DNA of 8,721 bases from CALKWS01 sp048594865 (GCA_048594865.1 JBMDWZ010000112.1:1-8721); one strand, 5' to 3'; shown: positions 1-6,407, numbered from the stretch's first letter. Notes: a model not told the origin generated them from the letters alone. A program made the numbers and translations.

Positions 1-2
1 TA

Positions 3-1967
3 CCCCTGTCCAGACGCTCACTGCTGGTCTCCGCCGGCGCCATGGCGGGGCTGACCACCATGTCGATCGCGGCTTGCAGCGGAGACGAATCACCCACCGA
101 CAGCAACGATGAGCCCGATCCCGACCGGTTGCATGAGGCCCCGGAGCTCACCGAGCTGGTGGAGTCCGGTGACCTGCCGCCGTTGGAGGAAAGGCTTCCG
201 GTCGAGTCCGATCGGCTGGTCGTTGAAACCGATGAGTACGGCGAATATGGCGGCACGTACAGCGGTGCGTCGATGGGTCCGGGTGATGAGGTCTGGCTGC
301 ACCGGATCGTGGCGTATGAACCCTTGCTTCGCGCGAGTGGTGATTTGAGCGAAAACGGCCTGCCCGGGATCGCCAAGGAAGTCGAAACCCACGATGACGG
401 TGCGCGGTACACGGTGCACCTTCGCGAGGGGCTGCGGTGGTCTGACGGTGAGCCGGTGACGGCCGACGACGCAGTCTTCGCCATCGATGAGGTGTACTCC
501 AACACCGAGCTGTACCCCACCCCGCCCGGGATGCTCTCGGTGGAGGGTGAGATCTGCACCTGCGAGCGCATCGATGACTACACCTTTGAGCTGACGTTCG
601 CCGGACCCAAGGGAAACTTCATCGAAAACGCTTCCCGCAACCACGGCAACAGCGGCAACCCCTTCCACTTCCCCAAGCACTACATGTCCCAGTTCCACCC
701 GGACCTGAACGACGAGGCCGAGGACCTCGCCGAGGAGGCCGGCTTCACCGACTGGCTTGCTCACTGGGAGGACCGGGCGCAGTATCACAACAACCCAGAC
801 AAGCCCACGCTGCACCCCTGGGTCATCACCAACCCCCTCAACGCCGGTGGCGTCACCACCTTTGAGCGCAACCCCTACTACTGGAAGGTCGACGACGACG
901 GCGCCCAGTTGCCGTTCATCAGTCGCCTGGAGTTCGAGGTAGTCCAGGAAGAGGAAGTGATGCTCCTCAAGGCCCTCAACGGTGAGCTCGACTTCCACGC
1001 CCGGCACTTCACCACCGATCAGAACCGGCCGGTGCTTGCGGAGTCCCGAGAGTCTGGCGGGTATGAATTCTTCGAGATCAAGCGGTTGTCTTCCAACCTC
1101 ATGGTCATCTGCCTCAACCTCAACCACGAAGATGAAGACGTTCGCGAGATCTTCCAGAACAAGGACTTCCGAATTGGGCTGTCGCACGCTATCGACCGCC
1201 AGGAGATCATCGACACCGTCTACCAACGTCAGGGCCAGCCATGGCAGGTGGCGCCGACACCGGACTCTGATTACTACGACGAGGAGTTCGCCACCCAGTT
1301 CACCGAGTTCGACCTGGACTTGGCCAACGAGTACCTGGACGCCGCAGGCCTGACGGAGAAGGACTCCGATGGGTTCCGGCTTAAGCCTGATGGCCAGCGG
1401 TTGAGCATCAACGTGGACGTCACCACGATTGAGCCCACGTGGGCTGATGCCATGAACATGATCACCTCAACATGGGCGGACGTGGGCGTGCACGCTCGGG
1501 TCAACACCATTGAGCGCACGTTGTTCTATGACCGCAAGGCGCCCGCGGCCAACCAACAGGACGCCAACGTGTGGGGCGGCGACGGCGGTTTCGCCATCGA
1601 AATGCAGGAGACCCGGTGGTGGTTCCCCACGAACGATGAGTCGAACTACGCCACCAAATGGGCACAGTGGTACAGCAGCCGAGGGACGGGCGAGAACGCA
1701 GAAGAGCCGCCAGAGGAAGTGCGCCGGCAGATGGAGCTGTACTGGCAGATCCAAACTGAGCCCGATGAGACCGCTCAGACCGATCTGCTGCGGGAGATCC
1801 TGCAGATCGCCAAGGAACAGTTCTATGCGATCGGTGTGGTGCTCCCCAGCCCCGGCTACGGGATCGTGTCTAACGCCCTGCGCAACGTGACCGAGGGCTT
1901 CCCCGACAGCTCCCTGCACATCCACCCTGGGCCTACCAACCCGCCGGTGTGGTTCTTCGAGGAGTAA
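3..1967 (+). CDS. ABC transporter substrate-binding lipoprotein, family 5 (SBP_bac_5), 5'-partial
   Basis: This is the extracytoplasmic solute receptor of an Opp/Dpp-like ABC importer, expected to be lipid-anchored on the outer face of the membrane. The frame is open to the left edge. The first in-frame ATG is at 42, but codons before it read P-L-S-R-R-S-L-L-V-S-A-G-A, a twin-arginine n-region and start of an h-region, so the true start lies outside the window. A lipobox S-I-A-A-C follows, with the Cys codon at 75-77. Family-5 hallmarks are YEPLLR, then LREGLRWSDGEPVTADDAVF (about residues 127-146 counted from the ATG at 42) and FRIGLSHAIDRQEII. An acidic linker and a GDLPPLEERLP segment precede the fold, as in large SBPs of this class. 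At over 640 residues it is longer than typical dipeptide receptors. Its permeases and ATPases are not in the window. The ligand is not readable, but the GH125 gene downstream favours a mannose-containing oligosaccharide over a peptide (inference). Confidence 0.9.
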   Translation, partial: PLSRRSLLVSAGAMAGLTTMSIAACSGDESPTDSNDEPDPDRLHEAPELTELVESGDLPPLEERLPVESDRLVVETDEYGEYGGTYSGASMGPGDEVWLHRIVAYEPLLRASGDLSENGLPGIAKEVETHDDGARYTVHLREGLRWSDGEPVTADDAVFAIDEVYSNTELYPTPPGMLSVEGEICTCERIDDYTFELTFAGPKGNFIENASRNHGNSGNPFHFPKHYMSQFHPDLNDEAEDLAEEAGFTDWLAHWEDRAQYHNNPDKPTLHPWVITNPLNAGGVTTFERNPYYWKVDDDGAQLPFISRLEFEVVQEEEVMLLKALNGELDFHARHFTTDQNRPVLAESRESGGYEFFEIKRLSSNLMVICLNLNHEDEDVREIFQNKDFRIGLSHAIDRQEIIDTVYQRQGQPWQVAPTPDSDYYDEEFATQFTEFDLDLANEYLDAAGLTEKDSDGFRLKPDGQRLSINVDVTTIEPTWADAMNMITSTWADVGVHARVNTIERTLFYDRKAPAANQQDANVWGGDGGFAIEMQETRWWFPTNDESNYATKWAQWYSSRGTGENAEEPPEEVRRQMELYWQIQTEPDETAQTDLLREILQIAKEQFYAIGVVLPSPGYGIVSNALRNVTEGFPDSSLHIHPGPTNPPVWFFEE

Positions 1968-1992
1968 TGGTTGTGCGCTGCCCGGGGCGCCG

Positions 1993-2022
1993 TTGAATAC
2001 CGGGCTTGAGTGAGGTTAGGTT
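1993..2022 (+). promoter_or_regulatory. Weak candidate promoter for the GH125 gene
   Basis: TTGAAT at 1993-1998 and TAGGTT at 2017-2022 are separated by 18 bp and resemble actinobacterial -35/-10 boxes. A start point near 2029 would fall inside the hairpin at 2022-2062, leaving a leader of roughly 95 nt. The -10 match is only partial (T, A and final T), and no transcript data are available. Confidence 0.28.
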
Positions 2023-2062
2023 CTGATCGGCGCTGGGCCACCATGGCTCGGCGCCGATCGGG
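2022..2062 (+). repeat. Long inverted repeat/hairpin between SBP and GH125 genes
   Basis: The arms 2025-2040 and 2044-2059 are complementary across 16 positions with a 3-nt loop (CCA). The outer nine positions, GATCGGCGC against GCGCCGATC, are perfect, and the inner seven include two G-U wobbles as RNA. Three more pairs (two wobbles) extend it to 2022-2062. No T-run follows, so it is not a canonical intrinsic terminator. It could still act as a terminator or RNA-stabilising structure at the 3' end of the binding-protein transcript, or as an operator or leader structure for the mannosidase gene. Confidence 0.7.
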
Positions 2063-2110
2063 CGTTGAGGCGCCGATCACCGGTAGGAGACGCCGATCAC
2101 CCGTGAGACA
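2052..2110 (+). repeat. Three tandem ~20-bp repeats with core CGCCGATC upstream of GH125
   Basis: Units begin at 2052 (19 bp), 2071 (20 bp) and 2091 (20 bp), each opening with CGCCGATC. Units two and three share CGCCGATCACC and then diverge. The first unit is the 3' arm of the hairpin, and the 5' arm carries the same core inverted at 2025-2032. The spacing of about two helical turns puts all three cores on one DNA face, as expected of a multi-site operator. The array ends just before the ribosome-binding site of the GH125 gene. The binding protein, if any, is unknown. Confidence 0.55.
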
Positions 2111-2124
2111 TATGGAGGCATACC

Positions 2125-3444
2125 GTGGCACGTGAGACCCACCGCGAACTCGATCCCCAGATCGCGGCCACCCTCGATGAGGCCGTGCAGCAGGTGCGCG
2201 CCAGCTCAGGTGACCGGATCGCGGACATGGTGTCCGCCGCGCTGCGCCGCACGCTGAGTGACACGATCACCATCGGCGCCGACGGCAGCGCATTCGTCAT
2301 CACCGGCGACATCCCGGCGATGTGGATGCGTGATTCCACCACCCAGCTCACCCCGTACCTGCGCTTCTTGGGGCAGTGCCCACCGCTGGCCGACCTGGTG
2401 GCCGCGGTGATCCATCGGCAGTTCGCGTGCCTGGCGCATGACTCCTACGCCAACGCGTTCAATGACGGCCCCACTGGCGCGCACTATGAGCCCGATGACG
2501 TCTGCGACGATCCGCACATCTGGGAGCAGAAGTATGAGATCGACTCCCTGGCTTACCCGGTGACGCTCGCGCAAACCTGGTGGAAGCAGACTGGCTCCAC
2601 AGCGATCTTCACCGCGGGAGTGCACCAGGTGCTGCGCACCATCGTTGATCAACTGCGCACCGAGCAGCGCCACGAGAACTCGCCCTACCGTTTTGAGCGG
2701 CCTACGGCGATCCCCACCGAAACGCTGGCGCGCCAGGGTCGGGGAACCGAGGTCGGGTACACGGGGATGACGTGGGCGGGGTTTCGGCCCTCCGATGATG
2801 CCTGCACCTACGGCTACAACATCCCGGCGAACCTCTTTGCCGCCCAGGCGCTGCTGGCGATCGGTGAGTTCGCCGAGCAGGTGTTCGACGACGGCGAGCT
2901 CGCTTCCGATGCCCGGTCACTGAGCGCAGAACTCGTGTTGGGCGTGCAGGAGTTTGGCATCGTTGAGCATGACGGCGGGCGTATTTATGCCTATGAAGTG
3001 GACGGGCTCGGTGGGGTGCTTCGCATGGACGATGCGAATACGCCGTCGTTGCTGTCCTTGCCGCTGATCGCCCCGGACGTGGTTGATGACGGGGTTTGGC
3101 AGGCCACCCGGTCCTTCGTGCTGAGCGAGGCCAACCCCTACTTCTACGCCGGAAGCGTCGCTCAGGGTGTGGGCAGCCCGCACACCGACCCCAATCGGAT
3201 CTGGCCGATCGCGCTGGCGGTGCAGGGGCTGACCGGGCCTGCTTCGGAGCGGCCGGCGTTGCTTCAACTGATCGCCGATACCGATGGCGGCACCGGCCAG
3301 ATCCACGAGGGCTTCGACGTGGACGATCCGACTAAGTTCACCCGGCCGTGGTTCTCCTGGGCGGACTCAATGTTCTGCGAACTGGCGCTGGCAGTGGCCG
3401 AGGATCGTTACATTTCTGAGGCCAATCGCTCTTCCATCAATTGA
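2125..3444 (+). CDS. GH125 family exo-alpha-1,6-mannosidase (metal-independent)
   Basis: Glycoside hydrolases of family GH125 (formerly DUF1237) remove non-reducing-end alpha-1,6-linked mannose by an inverting mechanism without a metal ion. The 439-residue length is typical and there is no signal peptide, so it should act in the cytoplasm on imported oligosaccharides. Family segments seen are MWMRDSTTQLTPYLR (residues 66-80), YEPDDVCDDPHIWEQKYEID (121-140), FRPSDDACTYGYNIPANLF (220-238) and IHEGFDVDDPTKFTRPWFSW (393-412). By analogy with characterised GH125 enzymes, the general acid should be Asp224 or Asp225 in RPSDD, and the general base Glu395 in IHEGF; this assignment is from motif position, not alignment. 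The start is GTG at 2125 with GGAGG at 2114-2118, six bases upstream. The ATG at 2112 is out of frame. It follows the binding-protein gene by 157 bp, consistent with coupled uptake and hydrolysis of mannosides. Identification is firm; the natural substrate (N-glycan or yeast mannan fragments) is inferred. Confidence 0.92.
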   Translation: MARETHRELDPQIAATLDEAVQQVRASSGDRIADMVSAALRRTLSDTITIGADGSAFVITGDIPAMWMRDSTTQLTPYLRFLGQCPPLADLVAAVIHRQFACLAHDSYANAFNDGPTGAHYEPDDVCDDPHIWEQKYEIDSLAYPVTLAQTWWKQTGSTAIFTAGVHQVLRTIVDQLRTEQRHENSPYRFERPTAIPTETLARQGRGTEVGYTGMTWAGFRPSDDACTYGYNIPANLFAAQALLAIGEFAEQVFDDGELASDARSLSAELVLGVQEFGIVEHDGGRIYAYEVDGLGGVLRMDDANTPSLLSLPLIAPDVVDDGVWQATRSFVLSEANPYFYAGSVAQGVGSPHTDPNRIWPIALAVQGLTGPASERPALLQLIADTDGGTGQIHEGFDVDDPTKFTRPWFSWADSMFCELALAVAEDRYISEANRSSIN

Positions 3445-3485
3445 CTGTGGCTGGCTAATGTTCATTCGCATTGGGGCAATCCTTT

Positions 3486-3492
3486 AAAGGAG
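3486..3492 (+). promoter_or_regulatory. Ribosome-binding site of the Excalibur-domain gene
   Basis: AAAGGAG lies six bases before the ATG at 3499, a near-consensus Shine-Dalgarno site that fixes this start. The gene begins 54 bp after the GH125 stop, so co-transcription is possible; no convincing promoter is seen in the gap. Confidence 0.7.
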
Positions 3493-3498
3493 TTTGCG

Positions 3499-4251
3499 AT
3501 GACTCATGACGCCCAACCGCTATGGAGCGAGTTTCAGCCACTTCCTCCCGAGCCGGACCCGCCGAAGCGGACCGGTCGGATGCGCAAAGTATTGATGTGG
3601 TCAATCTCCTGCGTCTCGGTTCTCCTCGCGTTTGTGGTTGGTGTCGCCGCGGCAGGCATACCCATTGATCCCACAACCACCGATGAATACAAGTCTCTGG
3701 AGAGCGCGCTGGTCCAAGCCGTAGAGGATTTGGATTTGGCCGCGATCGATATCGAAGACTTGAAAGAAGAGCGCGACGATGCGATTTCCAACGCCGAGAC
3801 CGCGACGTCTGAGGCCGAAGAATTACAGGCCGCCGTCGTGGTGCGCGAAGAAGCGGTCGCGGAAAAGGAAAACGACGTCAGCGAGCGGGAAGATGCGGTT
3901 GCCGACAAAGAGATCGAGGTCAGCGAGCGGGAAGAAGAGGCGAAGGAACTCCATGAGACCGCCGAGAGTGCGCTGGTGGCTCTGGAAACCCGCGAGTCGG
4001 ACGTGCAGGTTCTGGAGGCGGACCTCGATGAGAGAGAACGTGTAGTCGCCGCGAGGGAGGACGCCGTGGAGCAGTCGAACGCAGCGGGCACCGCGCCGGC
4101 CGCTTCGTCTGCTTCCCAAGGCACCTCTGTGAATCGGCCGTTCAGGAACTGCACCGAGGCTCGGGAGGCGGGTGCCGCGCCGGTCTATCGAGGTGACCCG
4201 GGCTACGGCCCACACCTGGACCGCGACAATGACGGCATCGGCTGCGAGTAA
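3499..4251 (+). CDS. Single-pass membrane coiled-coil protein with C-terminal Excalibur domain
   Basis: The function is unknown, but the architecture is clear over 250 residues. A proline-rich hydrophilic N-terminus with a basic patch (KRTGRMRK, about 23-30) precedes one hydrophobic helix at about 31-54. A long charged helical segment spans about 64-192, and a short A/S/T-rich linker leads to an Excalibur domain at about 214-250. That domain shows FRNCTEAREAG and the acidic loop DRDNDGIGCE, with paired cysteines at 218 and 249. Excalibur domains are small extracellular modules with an EF-hand-like D-x-D-x-D-G loop, thought to bind calcium. Basic residues before the helix suggest the N-terminus is cytoplasmic and the coiled coil plus Excalibur domain is outside. 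Residues 116-143 are two 14-residue repeats. Codon use is less GC-biased than in neighbours and includes a TTA Leu codon at 3823-3825. The hydrophobic segment could instead be an uncleaved signal anchor. The domain call is strong; the role (cell-envelope structure, adhesion or sensing) is a guess. Confidence 0.85.
   Translation: MTHDAQPLWSEFQPLPPEPDPPKRTGRMRKVLMWSISCVSVLLAFVVGVAAAGIPIDPTTTDEYKSLESALVQAVEDLDLAAIDIEDLKEERDDAISNAETATSEAEELQAAVVVREEAVAEKENDVSEREDAVADKEIEVSEREEEAKELHETAESALVALETRESDVQVLEADLDERERVVAAREDAVEQSNAAGTAPAASSASQGTSVNRPFRNCTEAREAGAAPVYRGDPGYGPHLDRDNDGIGCE
3844..3927 (+). repeat. Two tandem 42-bp (14-codon) repeats inside the coiled coil
   Basis: REEAVAEKENDVSE (3844-3885) is followed directly by REDAVADKEIEVSE (3886-3927), with a decaying third copy beginning REEEAKEL at 3928. 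Related REDAV occurs again near residue 186. Fourteen residues equal two heptads, so a repeat number change would lengthen the coiled coil without breaking its register. The copies differ in many synonymous positions, so they are not a recent duplication. Confidence 0.7.
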
Positions 4252-4279
4252 CAGGGCCATCGCCGCCGGTTGATTCGAT

Positions 4280-4335
4280 CCAGATCCGGGTTACGGACGC
4301 TACCGCCGGTTATAACGACGTCAGGCCGGATCTGG
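4280..4335. repeat. Perfect 10-bp inverted repeat with 36-bp spacer
   Basis: CCAGATCCGG (4280-4289) and CCGGATCTGG (4326-4335) are exact reverse complements. It may fold as a large stem-loop after the Excalibur gene or mark a paired operator site. No T-run follows the second arm. Confidence 0.5.
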
Positions 4336-4342
4336 CCGGGAG

Positions 4343-4357
4343 TCTCGCTGGGCGAGA
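4343..4357 (+). terminator. Small hairpin, possible terminator element
   Basis: TCTCGC (4343-4348) and GCGAGA (4352-4357) form a perfect 6-bp stem with a TGG loop about 90 bp after the Excalibur gene stop. There is no U-tract, so termination is uncertain. Confidence 0.25.
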
Positions 4358-4480
4358 AGCCACCCCGAGCCCCTGCCGCCAGCAACGCCCCGCTGTTAGC
4401 GTTCAAAAGTCGAGCCGGCAGCACATGACGACTGACGCCGTCGTCGGCTCGAATGGCACTCCATTTGCCCGCGATCCCGT

Positions 4481-4485
4481 AAGGA
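4481..4485 (+). promoter_or_regulatory. Ribosome-binding site deciding the M20 gene start
   Basis: AAGGA is followed by five bases and then the ATG at 4491. The in-frame upstream ATG at 4425 has no purine-rich site at a suitable distance, and the 22 residues it would add have no recognisable family sequence. The start at 4491 is therefore preferred. Confidence 0.6.
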
Positions 4486-4490
4486 ACCCG

Positions 4491-5714
4491 ATGGCCGACG
4501 CCGCCCCCGCTACCCCGTTCGCAGCCCGCCTAGATGAGATTCTGACCAGCCTCACGCCGCGGCTTCGGCAGCTGGCCGATGAGCTGCACGATCATCCCGA
4601 GACGGCGTATGAGGAGCACGAGTCGGTCGCCCGGATCATCGCGTTGCTGGCCGAGTACGGTGTCACCGCTGAGGGTGGAACCTTCGGATTGCCGACGTCG
4701 TTCCGTGCCTTGGCAGGGTCCGGTGAGCCGCGAGTGGCGATCTTGGCGGAGTACGACGCGCTGCCAGAGATCGGTCAGGCGTGCGGGCACAACCTCATCG
4801 CTGCCGGGTCCATCGGTGCGTTCCTGGCAGCCAAGGCCGTGCTCGAGGAAGAGGGCATCAGCGGCACGATCGAGCTGATCGGGACCCCCGCCGAAGAGGG
4901 CGGCGGCGGTAAGCAGAAGATCCTGGACGCCGGCGGCTTTGAGGGCATCACCGCGGCGATGATGGTGCACCCGGGGCGGATCAACAACATGTACAGCACC
5001 GGCCTGGGGATGCGGCACGTGGAGGCGGTGTATCGCGGGGTGGAGTCGCATGCGTCGAGTTCGCCGGCGCGCGGGTACAACGCGTTGGATGCTGCGGTGA
5101 CGGCGTATCAGTCGATCGCGCAGGCCCGGCAGCACACCGAGAGCGCGGACCGGGTGCACGGGATTTTCACCGACGGTGGCCAGGCGCCGAACATCGTGCC
5201 CGGGCGCGCGGCGCTGCATTACTTTGTGCGCAGCGCCAGCATCGAGGGGCTGGAGGCGCTCTCCTCTCGGGTCGATGCCGCGCTGCAGGGGGCCGCGGTA
5301 TCCACGCAGACCGAGGCCGACATCACCTGGGACTCCCAGCCTGCATATCTGCCCGTGAAGGCCAACATCGCGATCGCCGACCGGTTCGTGGCGAACATGG
5401 CTGGCAAGCGGGAGTTCCCGCCGGCCTCGACCGCCAGCGCTGGTGGCGGATCGACCGACATGGGCAACGTGACTCAGGTGATTCCAGGGATTCACCCGAC
5501 CATCTCCACCACCAGCCAAAACGTGGTGGGGCACAGCTCGGCGTTTACCGCGACCACGCTGCTGCCAGAGGCCACGGCCGGGTTTGTGGATTCGGCGTTC
5601 GGGATGGCCGCGACCACCTTGGACATCCTGCGCGACCCGGAGTTGCGGGAGGCTATTGCGGCAGAGTTCGCGGGTGGTTCTGCGGGTGAGTCTGCGGGTG
5701 GCGACGGCGCTTAA
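4491..5714 (+). CDS. M20 family metallopeptidase / amidohydrolase (AbgB-like, M20D)
   Basis: This is a dinuclear-metal amidohydrolase of 407 residues, expected in the cytoplasm. Relatives cleave N-acyl amino acids, p-aminobenzoyl-glutamate or small peptides; the substrate here cannot be told. From the start at 4491, metal-binding motifs appear in order: AEYDALPEIGQACGHN (87-102, Cys98 and His100), TPAEEGGGGK (132-141, Glu135/Glu136), MVHPG (158-162, His160) and GHSSAF near the C-terminus (His348). Having Cys in the ACGHN position is characteristic of the M20D group. The dimerisation/lid domain lies roughly at 177-290 (VEAVYRGVESHASSSPARGYNALDA begins it). All expected metal ligands are present, so it should be active. 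The last 16 residues are a Gly/Ser/Ala-rich tail. No transport or amino-acid gene adjoins it; the TetR gene is convergent downstream. Family call is firm; AbgB-type specificity is only suggested by similarity. Confidence 0.9.
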   Translation: MADAAPATPFAARLDEILTSLTPRLRQLADELHDHPETAYEEHESVARIIALLAEYGVTAEGGTFGLPTSFRALAGSGEPRVAILAEYDALPEIGQACGHNLIAAGSIGAFLAAKAVLEEEGISGTIELIGTPAEEGGGGKQKILDAGGFEGITAAMMVHPGRINNMYSTGLGMRHVEAVYRGVESHASSSPARGYNALDAAVTAYQSIAQARQHTESADRVHGIFTDGGQAPNIVPGRAALHYFVRSASIEGLEALSSRVDAALQGAAVSTQTEADITWDSQPAYLPVKANIAIADRFVANMAGKREFPPASTASAGGGSTDMGNVTQVIPGIHPTISTTSQNVVGHSSAFTATTLLPEATAGFVDSAFGMAATTLDILRDPELREAIAAEFAGGSAGESAGGDGA

Positions 5715-5717
5715 CGC

Positions 5718-5748
5718 TGGCCCTTCGGGTCACGCGCCTTCGGTTGCG
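5718..5748. terminator. Paired short hairpins between convergent M20 and TetR genes
   Basis: Two small stem-loops with TTC loops lie side by side: 5718-5732 (stem TGGCCC/GGGTCA, one G-U) and 5733-5748 (CGCGCC/GGTTGCG with a bulge). They sit in the 63-bp gap between convergent stop codons, where a bidirectional terminator is expected. No T-run is present and the stems are short. Confidence 0.35.
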
Positions 5749-5777
5749 TCGCTGCAGGTTGGTCGCTGACCCAGCCC

Positions 5778-6368
5778 CTAACTGAGCTTAGCCAGCCCAA
5801 ACCGCTCCAGCAAATACTGAAACTCCCGGGCCATGTCGAAGTCCTGGCTGTAGAGCCACTGCACCTGAAGGCCCTCGCACGCGGCCACGAGCAGGCGTGC
5901 CTCACGGTCGGCATCGCGGCCGGCGTCCACTGCGCCGCGTTGCTGCAGGGTGCGGATGTCTGCGGCGATATCTGACCGGAGCTTGGCGTAGCGGTCGGTG
6001 AAATAGGACCTGGATGGATGGTCCGGGTCGCAGGCTTCAACGACGAACACGGTGTACAGGTGCACCAGGCCGGGGATGTCTGAGTTGCGGCGAATTGCGG
6101 CCACAAAGTGCTGGGTGAAGGTCAACCCCTCAGCGTCGGCGCTGAGGTGGGAAGCGTCCCATGCCTCGATGACGGCCATCAGCAGCGCTTCGCGCGAAGA
6201 GAAGTAGTGCCGCAACAGGCTGGGGCTGATTCCCACGCTGGCAGCGATCGACCGAAGTGACGTGCCAGCCGCGCCGAATTGGGAGAACGCCGCGAGCGTC
6301 GTCTCCAAGATCGCCTCTCGCCGCTCCACCCCCTTGGCGTAGGGGCCCCTCTCCATTCCACCGCTCAT
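5778..6368 (-). CDS. TetR/AcrR family transcriptional regulator
   Basis: This is a ligand-responsive DNA-binding repressor of 196 residues, normal for the family. The N-terminal domain shows RREAILETTLAAFSQFGAAG (about 16-35), the helix-turn-helix TSLRSIAASVGISPSLLRHY (36-55) and the family signature FSSREALLMAVI. The C-terminal ligand and dimerisation domain (about 75-196) is variable and does not show its ligand; the SPSLLRHYF form of helix 3 resembles BetI-like TetRs. The start at 6368 (MSGG) is taken. A second ATG four codons in (MERG, 6356) is possible, and the ribosome-binding site is weak for both. The gene diverges from the sugar transporter operon, with a 94-bp shared region carrying a palindrome over the -35 box, so repression of that operon and possible autoregulation are inferred. 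It could also act on the convergent M20 gene. Confidence 0.9.
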   Translation of the reverse strand: MSGGMERGPYAKGVERREAILETTLAAFSQFGAAGTSLRSIAASVGISPSLLRHYFSSREALLMAVIEAWDASHLSADAEGLTFTQHFVAAIRRNSDIPGLVHLYTVFVVEACDPDHPSRSYFTDRYAKLRSDIAADIRTLQQRGAVDAGRDADREARLLVAACEGLQVQWLYSQDFDMAREFQYLLERFGLAKLS

Positions 6369-6382
6369 GCACCGAGCCTACC

Positions 6383-6407
6383 CAAAGTTGTCCATTGCAC
6401 CATTTTG
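6383..6407. promoter_or_regulatory. Candidate TetR operator (25-bp imperfect palindrome)
   Basis: The two 12-bp halves around centre base 6395 pair at 9 of 12 positions, with ends CAAA and TTTG. The length suits a TetR-family site and it covers the -35 box of the divergent transporter promoter, so a bound dimer would block polymerase. The repeat AAAGTTG at 6384-6390 recurs directly at 6408-6414, a possible second half-site. Assignment to this regulator rests on position and symmetry only. Confidence 0.5.

Larger units (their letters stand above)
4252..4490. other. 239-bp non-coding region upstream of the M20 gene
   Basis: No credible gene is seen. The region holds a 10-bp inverted repeat (4280-4289 with 4326-4335), a compact hairpin (4343-4357) and two direct copies of CCGCCGGTT at 4263-4271 and 4303-4311, exactly 40 bp apart. 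TATAAC at 4311-4316 resembles a -10 box but lacks a recognisable -35. The right-hand part (4425-4490) is in frame with the M20 protein and would be coding only if the poorer upstream ATG were used. Confidence 0.5.

Noticed and set aside
90..1226. Long open frame on the minus strand opposite the first binding-protein gene
   Set aside because: The protein has no recognisable family and low-complexity V/G/L composition; it is a mirror of high-GC coding bias in a clearly real gene on the plus strand.
1967..1996. ATG overlapping the stop of the first gene (TAATG), opening a 9-codon frame
   Set aside because: It closes after nine codons and shows no conserved pattern; the overlap is incidental.
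2022..2062. Reading the hairpin as a standard intrinsic terminator
   Set aside because: No T-run follows the stem on either strand, so it was listed as an inverted repeat with several possible roles instead.
3441..3471. TTGACT at 3441-3446 as a -35 box for the Excalibur gene
   Set aside because: No acceptable -10 box occurs at 15-19 bp; the matches are overlapped by the GH125 stop codon and look accidental.
3534..4154. Minus-strand Ser/Ala/Thr-rich frame opposite the Excalibur gene
   Set aside because: Its repetitive Ser-rich composition is simply the reverse of the Glu/Ala codons of the coiled coil; there is no start context.
4530..5534. 334-codon minus-strand frame opposite the M20 gene
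   Set aside because: Rich in R, H, G and P with no domain pattern, whereas the plus strand encodes all metal ligands of an M20 enzyme.
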